A DNA stretch of 64,000 nt, taken from positions 86,699,501-86,763,500 of the forward strand of contig JASDFA010000007.1 in assembly GCA_035772735.1 (NCBI GenBank), written 5' to 3'. Both the position numbers and the translations under genes were made by a program. Shown here piece after piece: positions 32,565 to 43,781 of the stretch. Position 1 is the first letter of the stretch; each line of letters begins with the position of its first letter. The DNA is from Datura wrightii. Lineage: Eukaryota; Streptophyta; Magnoliopsida; Solanales; Solanaceae. The notes under the pieces were generated by a model, which was given only the letters and a program-made list of their open reading frames with translations, did not search any database and was not told the DNA's origin.

Positions 32565-34000
32565 TGTTCGGGTGATTGTGGGTATATAAAATGACACGCA
32601 AGTGCACGTGGCCGAACAAGTAGTAAGTGGCTTTAGTAAGCCAAGTATCGATCCCACAGAGACTTGGATGAAGTGCAAATTGCTCAAGTGTACTATATTT
32701 TACTTCTAAAAATGCAGACAACAGCGTAACCAAAAAGTTGATAGTTTGTTTTATAAATTTTATACTAAAACTAAGAACACTTATCTACTTTGAATCTAAA
32801 CTATGAATGAAAGCATGCTGAGGTTAAACAAACATGTAATGAAACTAATTATCATCATACTTTGGTTAATCTTTTCCTCCATTTGCTAGCCAAGAACATT
32901 TTCCAAGAGATTAAAACTCTCGTATTTAACCTCACTTAAGAATCATGAACCATCCGTCTACATTTCTGTGATCAAATGCAATTCATGTCCTAGCTATAAA
33001 ATTCCGGTTCCTAAATTGACTAATATGACTTTCAGGTATATTTCTATCCTGAAAGCAAATCAAGACTCAATTTTCCCAAATCAAGTAAAGAAAATATCCT
33101 ATTAATTCACAACTTTCCAATTTCGTGCTCTCTCGAGTGAAACCGGACTTTTTAGATGTACATTAATGTAGGCCACACACTAATGCAGTAAGAACAAGAA
33201 TTAATAGAACAACATGGAAGAAAAGATGGAAAATCAAAGAATCAATGATCAAATTTCATTACAATTGTTCATAACCTCAGCAAGGAGAGGAATTAGCCAC
33301 TCATTTGTGGATTAAACATCATAAAATGAGTGTTAATCATACAAACAATTGAATTAAAGAAGAAAGAAAGAGAGAAAAAACCCTGAACTTTTCGTCCCTC
33401 AACTGCCTGTAACCCACGTCCTTGCTCCACCAAGTAAGAATATCTCAAATAAAATCTAAGTGTGCTATTTATAGTAGTAGGACTTTTTCCCGGAATAACA
33501 AGCAACGTGTCACGGAGTGCATCGCGGAGCACTGCCTCCGTGACACCCCACTAACGCGAAGGCTCTCTGGAATTCACCCGAAATTGGCCCCGGCAGCACC
33601 CTGCCGCGTTGGCAGCGTGTCACGCTGCTTGGACAGGGCGTTTGCACCTCTTGGTCGCGTAGCCAACCTGCCGTGGCACGTTGCCAACGTGCAGGTGGGC
33701 TGTTTTGTGCCTCCTCTTTGCCGACGTTCGCGTGTTAATTCCGTTTCCAAGCCTCTACTTCACCAACTCATGGATTAGTTACTCAAAAGTCATCAAAACC
33801 TACAAAACAAAGGCTAATCATGTTGGTTAGCACATATCTTCACTTCATATAAACTTACATGAAAATGTATACAATAACTTAGATAAACAAGACTAATTTA
33901 AGTCATAAAGTTACATGAAAATGTATACAATAACTTAGATAAACAAGACTAATTTAAGTCATAAAGCGTATCTCGGGCATGCTATTTTTGCCTGTGATCA
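32565..34000 (-). repeat. E3 5' LTR with 56-bp tandem duplication
   Basis: Direct repeat of 28107-29486. A 56-bp unit is duplicated in tandem (33855-33910 and 33911-33966), accounting for the 56-bp length difference. Hairpin arms GTGTCACGGAG 33507-33517 and CTCCGTGACAC 33536-33546; TATTTATA (TATA on the reverse strand) 33466-33473, 33 bp away. Confidence 0.93.
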
Positions 34001-34005
34001 GCAGC

Positions 34006-35613
34006 GACAGGAATCAACTCCTGATTGTGCTAGCTCTCAAAATTAGACCAACACTTCTAGAATTAGGGAATTCCTTAGTATGAGCCCTTTAGTATTCAGG
34101 GGATATAGGGTGGAAGAAGACCCCCAAAACTTCAAAAATAAGATATAGAAAATTCTCTGGGTAATGCATGTTAGTAAAGGAAGGGAGTTAAGCTCGCCTC
34201 CTACCAGTTGATGTGAGTTGCTAACATATGGTACAAACAATGGGATTATCCTGAGAGGATAATGTGGTCTTAGCAGTGTGGGATAAATTCATGGAAGCTT
34301 TCATGGACCACTTTCTATTCCTAGAGCTAAGGGAGGCCAAGGACAAGGAGTTCATGACTCTTAAACAAGCCAATATGAGTGTGAGCGAGTATGGCATCAT
34401 GTTCACTCAATTATCCCGATTTTCTCTAGAGATGTCTCCACCATGAGAACCAGAATGTAAACATTTGTGTATGGCCTCAGGAAGAATTCAATAGGTGAGT
34501 GTGCGGCAACATTGCTAAATCTAGACATGGATATATCTAGACTCATAATCTATGCACATCAGACTAACGATAGAAAGCTAGCAAACAAACTTGACAGGGA
34601 GTAGCTTCAGGGTCAGAGGGCTAGATTAGCTGCCCATGATAGCAGTTACAGGGAAGGTAGTAGCAAACCCGCATTTCATTAGATATCTTCAGGACCTACT
34701 TCATCCATAACTAGTGCACTTCCCCAGAGGTCTAGAAATGATCAGCGGGGCTAGAGTAGTCCGAATCATGTTATAGAGTTGCAGGGCCCCAGTCGCAGGC
34801 TAGTATGATTTAGGGTCCCATGACTTTCCCTATGCAACAGATATAGGAGAAGGGGGAGTATCGATTGGGGGCAACTGGATGCTTTGAATGCAGGCGCCAG
34901 GGCTATTTTCAGAGGGATTGCCCCAATGCAGGCCAAAGGGCTGGGGATAATGCAGTTAGATCTAGTGCTACCGCCCTAGTTTCTCCTTATGGTGCTCAAG
35001 ACAAATAAGGGAAAGGTGTGAATAGAAACAGTGGGAAAAATTTCTTGTATGCTTTAGCAGGCTGCCAGGACCTAGAGGCGTCTCCAGATGTTGCTACAAG
35101 TATACTAATAGTTTTTTCTCTTAATGTATATGCTCTTATGGATCCTGAATCCACTTTGTCATATGTGACACCTTATATTGCTTAGAGGTTTGGGTTTGAA
35201 CCAAAAAACTACATGAACCTTTCTTAGTATCTACTCCAATTGGTGAATCAGCAGTTACAGAGTGGATATATAGAAATTGCATAGTCATAGTGTGCCATAG
35301 AGATACTAGATCTGACCTTATTGAATTGAAAATGGTCGATTTTGACGTCATCATGGGTATGGACTAGTCGTCCTCATGCTATGCAACCCTAAATTACCGC
35401 ACCAAGGTTATTTCATTTTAGTTTCCAAATGAACCTATGATAGAGTGGAGGGAAAATATTGTAGTGCCAAAGGATATGTTTATTTCCTAGCTTAAGGCAA
35501 GGAAGTTGATTTTGAAAGGGTGTCTGCATCACCTAGTGAGGGTGAGGGACACTAATGCCGAGGCGGTGAATTTTCGATCAACACCAATTATTGATGAATT
35601 TCTAGAGGTGTTC
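34006..35613 (+). pseudogene. E4 gag remainder and protease (broken)
   Basis: Continues E4 after E3. The gag core is at about 34264-34440 (MEAFMDHFLFLELREAKDKE, SVSEYGIMFTQLSRF). The knuckle near 34880-34921 reads CFECRRQGYFQRDC, with Tyr in place of the zinc-binding His. The protease word near 35135 is DPES in place of DPGS/DSGS. Stops throughout. It ends in the linker before RT where E5 enters; the bases tgttc (35609-35613) are the target duplication. Confidence 0.75.
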
Positions 35614-38024
35614 TATAATACCCCAAAGTCCCTAAGACTAGACTCGGGATTTGAAATGTGATTAGAATTTTTTTTTAAAAAATGACTCAGAACGACTCGT
35701 GGTATGAGTCATGGGAAAGAGTATAAGTCGTGGAACTACTTGTGGTTAGAATCTGCAGAAGGAGGCCCAGTAGTAATGAGTCAGGGATGACCTAGTAGGT
35801 GATGTAACAGCCCATGATTTGAAGTTGTTGTTTGTCTCTGAGGTACCAGGGTTGGATGATACAAGTCATGGCATGACTCGTTGTTGGGAACAATGAGTCG
35901 TGGCTAGTACCCATGAAAAGGTGCAGTGACAACGGACGGTCCAATGACCCATTAGAATATGTAACGACTTATGGTGTGGATCCGTGGTGGAAATTATAGA
36001 AGCTTTACTTGTGGAGTCTTGGATGATGATGAAAGGACACAAAGGGTTGTTGTGTCGAGTAATGACCCACCCTGTTGAGTCGTCATTCAAAGGCCTGAGA
36101 ACTAATAAAATTTGGAAGGAAGTAAGGAGTGATGTAACGAGTCTTTGGATCTCAAGACAACTCATTGGTTGAGTCGTGGCACCTGACAGTATGACTTTTC
36201 CTGTGAAGTCAATAAGGGGATTTTTGTAATTCTTAAGCCCCTAAGCCCTAAACTACGTCGTTTAAGCCCTAAAAAAAGTGTATTAAAGGAGTTTAACCTA
36301 TTCTAATACATTCAACTCCTATGCATGCAAGTTTAGAAGTTCCCTTTTGAAGATCAAGCTTGAAATTCCTCAATTCTTCCCCCAAATCTCTTAGGCTTTC
36401 AAAATCAAGTTTAGATTCAGCTTACCTTGGTATGTAGGGATATGAATAAGAGTTTCATTTTACTCTCTTGCCCATATCTCTCCTCAATTTTCATGAATTC
36501 AAGACTTAATTCAAGTTGATAATCCTATGGGGTTTTAACCTAATTTTATGAAATTCTCTATGATTTATCTATAGGTTAATTTCCTTCATGTTTCAAAGTA
36601 TGTATTAAGATTCATAGGTAGATTTTATACATATTGTGATTTCAAATTCATGATTTCAAGTTTTAGAAAATTATTCCCTATTATGCAAGTTTTGTGAAAA
36701 GTTAAGTTTATGATTCATGATTTCAAGTATGATAAGATATCTAGCATGAATGAATGTTTACAAATTACCCATGTATGAATGCATGATTTTGACATATGAA
36801 GTCTATTTCAAGTATGCATTATGTTAAGATTTTGGGCAAGCCCACATGTGATAAATAAGTTTTCATGATTTAGCCAAGGCTAATAAGATCAGCTCATTAT
36901 ATGTTTTGTAGTCCAGACTCCCACTACAACTTATGATATGTTTTGGAGTCAAGACTCCCCATGATAAGACTTTAGACTATGTATGTGATTATAATTTCAG
37001 CTTTGTTGAAAAATTATGGGAGCACTATGCATGTTTTTGGGAGTAGTATCTAACACCGAGTAGGCTTGGGGTTCCAAGGTTTTCCGGTCTAAGAACTCTG
37101 TAGGTATATATATATTTGGGACCTCTCAAGAGAGTTTCCTCCGCCCGCTAGAGGGCCTTCAATTTGATATTGATATCATGGTAGCGTCCTTAGCCCTGAC
37201 AAGATTTTGGATGGCTCTGCCCACTTGAAATGTGCTAGTTGGGGCATCACGTAAGCTCTATCATGATGGTGTCAGTTATGAAGAGTCTCCCATTGTTTCT
37301 CATGATTTCAGTTATGCATATTCATAACTTATGATTTTATGTTTTACAGTAGGTTTGAACCAATGATCGGTGATTTACTAATGATTTTAGTTGTGGAAAG
37401 TCATATAATTTTTATCTTATCTTTAAGTTATTCTATTCATATATGATATTTAGCTTATGACTGTACATGATTCAGACTCAGATTTCAGCATGCAGTCCTT
37501 ACCCTCATGATCTTATGATCTATGTTTATATGCATACTTTCAATTTAGATTTACTCTGTATGTTTTACTTACCTTGCATACGTAGTACATTCCCAATACT
37601 GACCACATATTCTGTGTTGTATAATGAATCAGACGATCAAACTCAGTTCCTCCGCTAGCCAGTTTCTTGTAGCTTAGTTCAGTTTTCGTTTGTTGGTGAG
37701 TCCTCATCCATCGAGGACCTTCAGCTAGTGTCGACTTTATGTTATTTTTAGTTTCAGACTTTAGTGAGCTAGTTGGGGATGATGTCACATCAGCTCTTCA
37801 GACATGTTACAGGCTTATCAAACAATTTGTAGAATTTCATCTTTGTTAGTGTTGACTCTGTTATGATTGATATGTATCCTACTTCCACTTATTCATGATT
37901 AGTTTATCAGTTTTCACTTGATTTATACTCTTTAGACACTATGTTCATGCTATGGGTTGACTTGGAGCCACTCGTGGTTCTAGGTTTTGTGTCTCGATCA
38001 CGGGTCTTAGCTCGGGTCATGACA
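35614..38024 (+). repeat. E5 5' LTR
   Basis: Starts TATAATACCCC (TG mutated to TA) and ends GGTCATGACA. The ACGACTCGTGG motif family occurs at 35690-36180. Direct repeat of 52986-55445. Confidence 0.9.
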
Positions 38025-38028
38025 AACT

Positions 38029-38040
38029 TGGTATCAAAGC
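38029..38040 (+). promoter_or_regulatory. E5 primer binding site (initiator-Met tRNA)
   Basis: TGGTATCAAAGC four bases after the LTR; one change from TGGTATCAGAGC. Confidence 0.88.
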
Positions 38041-38234
38041 AAAGGTTTAGGTGTGTCCTAGGGTGTTTGAAAGCAGCGTTCAGTAGAGTCTTTTCCATGG
38101 GTGTGAAGCATCTCACACTTATGGGGGAGAGGCTATAAGGCGCTTTAGGAAATTTCCCTTATTTCATGATCTATGTCGTGCGATGAAGTATTATCTATCC
38201 TTCTAACTCTTGCTATACACATTTGTAGAAATAT

Positions 38235-39460
38235 GCCTCCACATCGATTGAATGGAAGAAGGAATGACAATGGGAATTGCCACGATAATGGCAATGGAGA
38301 TAGGCATCAGCAAGTCCCACCAACACCAGCAGATCTTATGCCCAAGCAGGTTACTTCTGTCGAGTTTAGAGCAATATTTCTGATGTTGGCACTGGTGAGG
38401 ACTGCTCAGGTCAATCAGCAGGCGGCGGCTCATGTTCCTTAGAATGTGAAAGCAATGGCGGCAAGAGTACGAGACTTTCTCCAGATGAATTCGCTAGAGT
38501 TTCTGGGGTCGTAGATGGATGAGGACCCTCATGAGTTCATTGAGGAGGTGCAGAAGATCACCCAAATTGTGGGAGTGACTGCGGAGGATAGTGCGGACCT
38601 AGCCTCCTATTAGTCGAAGGGGGTTGCTTACATATGGTACCGCTAGTGGAAAAATGGTAGGGCAGTGGGAGCAGTTCCCATGAGTTGGGTTGAGTTTGTG
38701 ACTGCCTTCTTAGATAGGTTCTTCTCTAGGGAGTTAAGGGAGGTGAAAGGGTGGAGTTTTTCAAGTTGAAGCAGTATCACAGGACTGTCCAAGAGTATGC
38801 CTTAGAGTTTACCCGGCTATCTAATTATACGCCGGACATGGTTTTAGATCAGAAGGCTCATATGAGCAGGTTGGTGAATGGAATATCAGACTCGCTGGTT
38901 AAGGAGTGCAGGACTGCTATGATGAACAGTGATCTAGACTTCTCACGATTGGTAATATACACCTAGCAGATAGAGGCATATCAGATGGGGGAGAAGGAGA
39001 GAGAGGCCAAGAGGGCCAGGACAGGGAGTTATAGACAGTTTCAGTAGAGGTCTGATGGAGGACATCGTTAGTAGCCCCACTTGAGGTCATCAGCCCCAGT
39101 TCCATCATCAGCTAGTGTTCCATATAGGCTGAGGCATGATCAGAAGGGTGGGGCATTAGGATCCAGAGGTTAGGGGAGCAGGTTAGGAGAGTCCAGCCTT
39201 CCAGTTTGCAGCAAGTGTGGCAGGAAGCACCCTAGAGAGTGACTAATGGGTTCAAGTGCATGTTTTAGGTGTAGGAAGCCTAGACATCTTCTCAAAAACT
39301 GCCTTCAGATAGACAGGGCCATATTAGAGGTCGTGACCCAGCCAACAGTTCAGTAGCTCCACCAATACGCTTAGCTTAGCAGGGTGCATCCACTAGTGCA
39401 GGTGGTGGTCAACATCAAAACAAATTTTATGCCCTCTCATCTCATTAGGTGTAGAAGGTC
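38235..39460 (+). pseudogene. E5 gag (broken)
   Basis: Begins MPPHRLNGRRNDNGN at 38235; stop near 38440. The core is readable with stops (FLDRFFSRELREVKG near 38700; QYHRTVQEYALEFTRLSNYTP 38770-38835). The knuckle CFRCRKPRHLLKNC lies near 39260-39303. Confidence 0.8.
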
Positions 39461-39469
39461 TATCCAGAT

Positions 39470-41083
39470 ATGGTCACTGGTGTGTTACGAGTATTTCATC
39501 TTGATGTATATGCATTGTTAGATCTAGGGGCTACCTTATTTTTTGTGACTCCTTATATTGCTATTAGTTTTGGAGTCAGTCTAGAGATTCTATCAGAACC
39601 CTTCTCAGACTCTACTCCAGTCGGTGACTCAGTTATAGGTCGACGGGTATGTAGGAATTTCCCAATCATAGTCCTTCAGAGAGTCATCACAACCGATCTA
39701 GTAGAGTTAGACATGATCGATTATGATGTTATCTTCAGTATGGATTGGTTACATACATGTTACGCCTCAATGAATTGTAGAACTCGTATGGTAGAGTTTC
39801 AATTTTCAGGTGAGCCAGTTCTAAAATGGAAAGGTAGTTCAGATGTGCCTGTAGGTCACTTTATTTACTATCTTAAGGCCAGGAAGATGATTTTTAAAGT
39901 CTGTATGTACATCTAGTTTGGGTTAAGGATGCGACATTCGAGACCCCGACTCTTCAGTGAGTATCCAGAGATGTTTCTAGATGATCTACCAGGAGATCAT
40001 CTCGAGCGAGAAATTGACCTTGGTATCGACCTTCTTCCTAATACGCAAACTATATCCATTCCTCCTTATAGAATGGCTCCATCCAAGCTGAAGGAGTTGA
40101 AAGAGCAATTGAAAGATCTTCTAGATAAGGGATTCATCAGGCCTAGTAAATCCCCATGGGGTGTACTAGTTCTCTTTGTTCGGAAGAAGGATAGTTCTCT
40201 TAGAATGTGCACTGACTATCGACAGTTGAACAAGGTCACAATCAAGAAAAAGTATCCGTTCCCTAGAATTGATGACTTGTTTAACCAACTTCAGGGTGTT
40301 AAGTGCTTCTCCTAGATAGACCTCAGATCCAGCTATCATCAGCTCAGGTTTAGGGAGAGATATTCTAAAGACAGCCTTCAGGACTCAGTATGGTCACTAC
40401 GAGTTCATAGTTATGTCTTTTAGACTAATGACTGCTTCTACAGTTTTCATGGATTTGATGAACTTGGTGTTTAAGTCGTATTTGGATATGTTCATGGTTG
40501 TCTTCATAGACGATATTCTAATGTATTCTCAGAGCGAGGAGGAGCATGCTGCCCATTTGAGGATTATGATATAGATCTCAAGGATCACCAACTGTTTGCT
40601 AAATTCAGCAAGTGTGAGTTTTGGTTGGACTCAATAGTATTTTTGGGTCATGTGGAGTCAAGTGAGGGTGTGCAGGTGGACTCTCAAAAGATAAAGGCGG
40701 TGAAAATTGGCCTAGAACAGTTTGTCCTTCAGATACCAGGAGCTTCTTGGGTTTAGCTGGCTACTACATAAGGTTTGTTCAAGGATTTTCATCCATTACA
40801 GTACCATTGACTAAGTCGACCTAGAAGAAAGTCAAATTTCAGGGGTTGGATGCCCGTGAGAAGAGTTTTCAAGAGTTAAAGACTCGACACTTCAACCCCA
40901 ATATTGACTCTATTAGAGGGCACAAATGGATTCGTTGTGTATTGTGATGCCTCTAGGGTTGGTCTTGGTTGTGTGTTGATGCAATATGGTAAGATCATTG
41001 CGTATTCCTCAAGACAGCTAAAGACTCATGAGAAGAATTACCCAGCGCATTACCTAAAGTTGGCAGCGGTATTGTTCAGCGGT
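39470..41083 (+). pseudogene. E5 protease, RT and RNase H start (broken, cut by E6)
   Basis: Protease at 39470-39916 with word LDLGA. RT from about 39950 (YRMAPSKL, TDYRQLNKVTIKKKYPFPRI), stop at 40314, frameshifts around 40360-40720, and FIDDILMYS readable near 40507. RNase H begins at about 40904 with YCDASRVGLGCVLMQ, so the catalytic Asp lost in E2 is present here. It breaks after KLAAVLF, where the E6 tail begins at 41084. About 42 codons expected next are missing before RNase H resumes at 52114. Confidence 0.85.
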
Positions 41084-42161
41084 ATTGTAAATTGTCTAGA
41101 ACTTGCCTGGTGTGTATACAAAACGAAATGAAGGAGGTGTAGTGTTGGAAAGGATGTAGGCATTTCTTTGTTTTAACCGTTAGTTTCCATTTTTTTTTCT
41201 TGTCAAATTCTACCTTTTTATATGTTGTATATTCTAGTCAGCCTGTTGAGCCTTTAGCCGATTTCTTTCTTTTGTCCAGAATTGTATGGACTAAGCTTTA
41301 TTCCTTCTTTTCATTAGCCTTAAAGTCTATAAGAAACTCTTAAGCGCTTATAAAGAACAGAAAATTGTTTCCCAAAGTGTTAAAGAGTGAAGAGAGTGAA
41401 AAAAAGCAGAGTGAAGAAAGAAAAGATGATGTGGATGAGGCACTTGTTGTAATTAAATGATAGTGAGGGTACATGAAAAACCCTTTGTTTTGTGTCAAGT
41501 GTGCCTGATGAAATGGGCTGTATGAAAGTAAACCAGCATGAATGGGAGAAAAAGAGAAAAGAGAGGAACAATGTCCATGAGTCGATGGGGATGAGTTGAA
41601 AAGGCGCTTAAGGATGCTAGCGACTGTTATTGGCTAAACCAATATATATACTAGATCCATAGCCCAGTTACAACCCATTTAAAAGACCTATTTGATCCTA
41701 CATTGCATTTCTTTATATTAGTGGAGTAATACACTAAGGGCAAGCCTATGGGTCATGACATGATGCATGTGAATTCTTTTGGGAGAGAGAGTGAAATTAA
41801 TTGTTATATGCCCCTACTTGCATGTTTGTGTGCTGCACGAACAGAAAAGGGAAAGTTCTCTCGAGTTGTGAGGGTACATGCTTGATGAAAGAGTGCTTTT
41901 CGTGTCGGATTTCTTTATTAAGTTGATTTGCATGAGTTTCCTGATATCAAGAATCAATTCTTAAAAGTCTAGGAAGCCTCAATGTATTAAGGTCATTGTC
42001 TTGTACGACCAAGCATGTTTTCTTGATGATTTGCAAAAATCGAATAATCGGTATGACCGTAACGTAAATGGTTGCACCATAGTGACAAAGGTTGAGATGT
42101 GATGTGCATGATTTGTGTATGTGTTGTTCGAGGATGAACAAGGATTTAAGTGTGGGGTAAG
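41084..42161 (+). repeat. Extra copy of the E6 3' internal tail
   Basis: 1078 bp nearly identical to 49577-50653 (about 10 differences by eye), joined to the E6 5' LTR just as the original joins the 3' LTR. Contains its own AGGA hairpin (42124-42141, right arm with one C to T). Together with the LTR this makes a 2.54-kb direct repeat on both sides of E6. Confidence 0.92.
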
Positions 42162-43621
42162 TGATCTTGGGCAGATTTATATGCCCAAGTGATACTCAAA
42201 CGTACCATTTTTACCTTGTTTGTTGTGCAATGTGTATATAATATCATGTATTTGGTAATAAAATGCGAATTTATACTAACCAACATGATTAGCATTTGTT
42301 TTGCAGGATAATGTGATTTTTAGGAGCAAAAATGCGTGTTGGAACTATGTCGGAGTTGGACTTGGATGCGAGCGTGGAAAAGACCTCTGATGGCACATTT
42401 TACACTGGCTCCGCGATGGCGCCGTGCCACGCTGCCATCGCAGTAGTACACTGCCTGGAGAGGAAATTAAGTGGCAGATTCCAGTGAGGCATCACGACAG
42501 CTCCGTGGCACGGAGACAGGCCTCCGCGATGGCCTCCGTGCCACGTTGAAGCCAATTATCCGGACCCTGAAATTTCCAGAGAAGGTCCGCGTCCACGCCG
42601 TGTCATGGAGGCCGTGCTCCGCGTTGGCCTCCATGACACGTTGCTTGTTATTCCGGGAAAAATTTCCCACTACTATAAATAGCACACTTAGGTTATTTTT
42701 AAAGGGGTCTTCTTTTAGTTCTAGTTTTTAGCAGAGTTCAGGAGTGGAGAGAGGAACGTGGTTTTGTGGCAGTTGAAGAATAGAAAAGATAAGAGTTTTC
42801 TTCTCTTCCCTTCTTCTTTTCCTTCAATTGTATGCATGATTTACACTCATTCTAGGACGATTAATCCAAGAATGAGTGGCTAATTCCTTTCTTGCTGAGG
42901 TTTTGAACTTGTGTAATGATTATTGGTAATAATTGATATGGTTTCTTCTTCTTCTTGCATATTGTTCTATTAATTCTTGTGCTTAGTACATTCTTGATTG
43001 GCCACCATTAATGTATATCTAAAAAGTCCAATTTCACTCGAGAGAGCATGAAATTGGAAAGTTGTGAATTAATAGGGTATTGTTCTTAACTTGATGTGGG
43101 AAAATTGGGTTTTGATGTGCTTTCTTGATAGAAATATACTTGAAAGCCGTATTAGTCAATTTAGGAACCGGAATTATAGTGTTAGGTCATAAATTTCATT
43201 TGATCACAGAAATGTAGACGAATGGTTTATGATTCTAAAGTGAAATTAAATACGGAAGTTTTAATTTCTAGGCAAACGTTCTTGACTAGCAATATGAAGA
43301 AGAGGATGACCAAATTATCATAATTATCAACTCCATTACTCGTTCTTAACCTTGGCATGAGCATATCCATTGTCTGAATTCAACGTAAATAATAGTTGTT
43401 AAGTTTAGTATATAATTAGTTTAGAAACAAAACTCCCTAAATTCTTGATTGGATAGTTGTTAGCATAGTTAGAAATATAATAGAAATATAGTGAACTAGG
43501 AAATTTTGCATATCCAGAGCAGCCTCCTTGGATCGATACTTGGCTACTTAGCCACTTTATTACTTGTTTGACCACGTACACTTGCGTGTCGGTTTTTAAC
43601 ACATACCGAACCAGCCGGACA
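42162..43621 (+). repeat. E6 5' LTR
   Basis: Starts TGATCTTGGGCAG, ends CCAGCCGGACA. Three GC-rich hairpins upstream of TATA: near 42410-42447 (CGCGATGG with CCATCGC), near 42502-42545 (GTGGCACGGAG with CTCCGTGCCAC) and 42600-42639 (see next entry). Confidence 0.95.
42600..42681 (+). promoter_or_regulatory. E6 5' LTR promoter hairpin and TATA box
   Basis: Arms GTGTCATGGAGG (42600-42611) and CCTCCATGACAC (42628-42639) pair perfectly; TATAAATA at 42674-42681, 34 bp on. In the 3' LTR the arms are GTGTCACGGAGG and CCTCCGTGACAC (51092-51103, 51120-51131): both members of one base pair differ between the LTRs. Confidence 0.8.
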
Positions 43622-43627
43622 AGTTTT

Positions 43628-43644
43628 TGGCGCCGTTGCCGGGG
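43628..43644 (+). promoter_or_regulatory. E6 primer binding site (tRNA-Asp)
   Basis: TGGCGCCGTTGCCGGGG, six bases after the LTR; complementary to plant tRNA-Asp 3' end. Confidence 0.93.
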
Positions 43645-43781
43645 AGGCTAGGCGATTTGTAAAATTTTGTTTAGTGTAAATTTACTGTATTTGTATTTTA
43701 TTTTCTTAAGTGTTAACAACTTGGTCTTAGCCTGTATTTTGCAGATTTTTATTTCTGTGAACACTGGCAAGGGACAAGGAG

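Larger units (their letters stand above)
28107..34000 (-). mobile_element. E3: non-autonomous Athila-like element
   Basis: 5894 bp with exact target duplication GCAGC (28102-28106 and 34001-34005). LTRs 28107-29486 (1380 bp) and 32565-34000 (1436 bp) have ends TGATCACAGG and CACCCGAACA on the reverse strand. PBS fits tRNA-Asp. The internal region of about 3.1 kb holds one ORF and no recognisable gag core, protease, RT or integrase. It sits inside E4 gag. Confidence 0.93.

Noticed and set aside
42471..42731. ORFs of 72-86 codons over the E6 LTR hairpins, also at 50963-51223
   Set aside because: Present on both strands, a by-product of inverted repeats with few stops.
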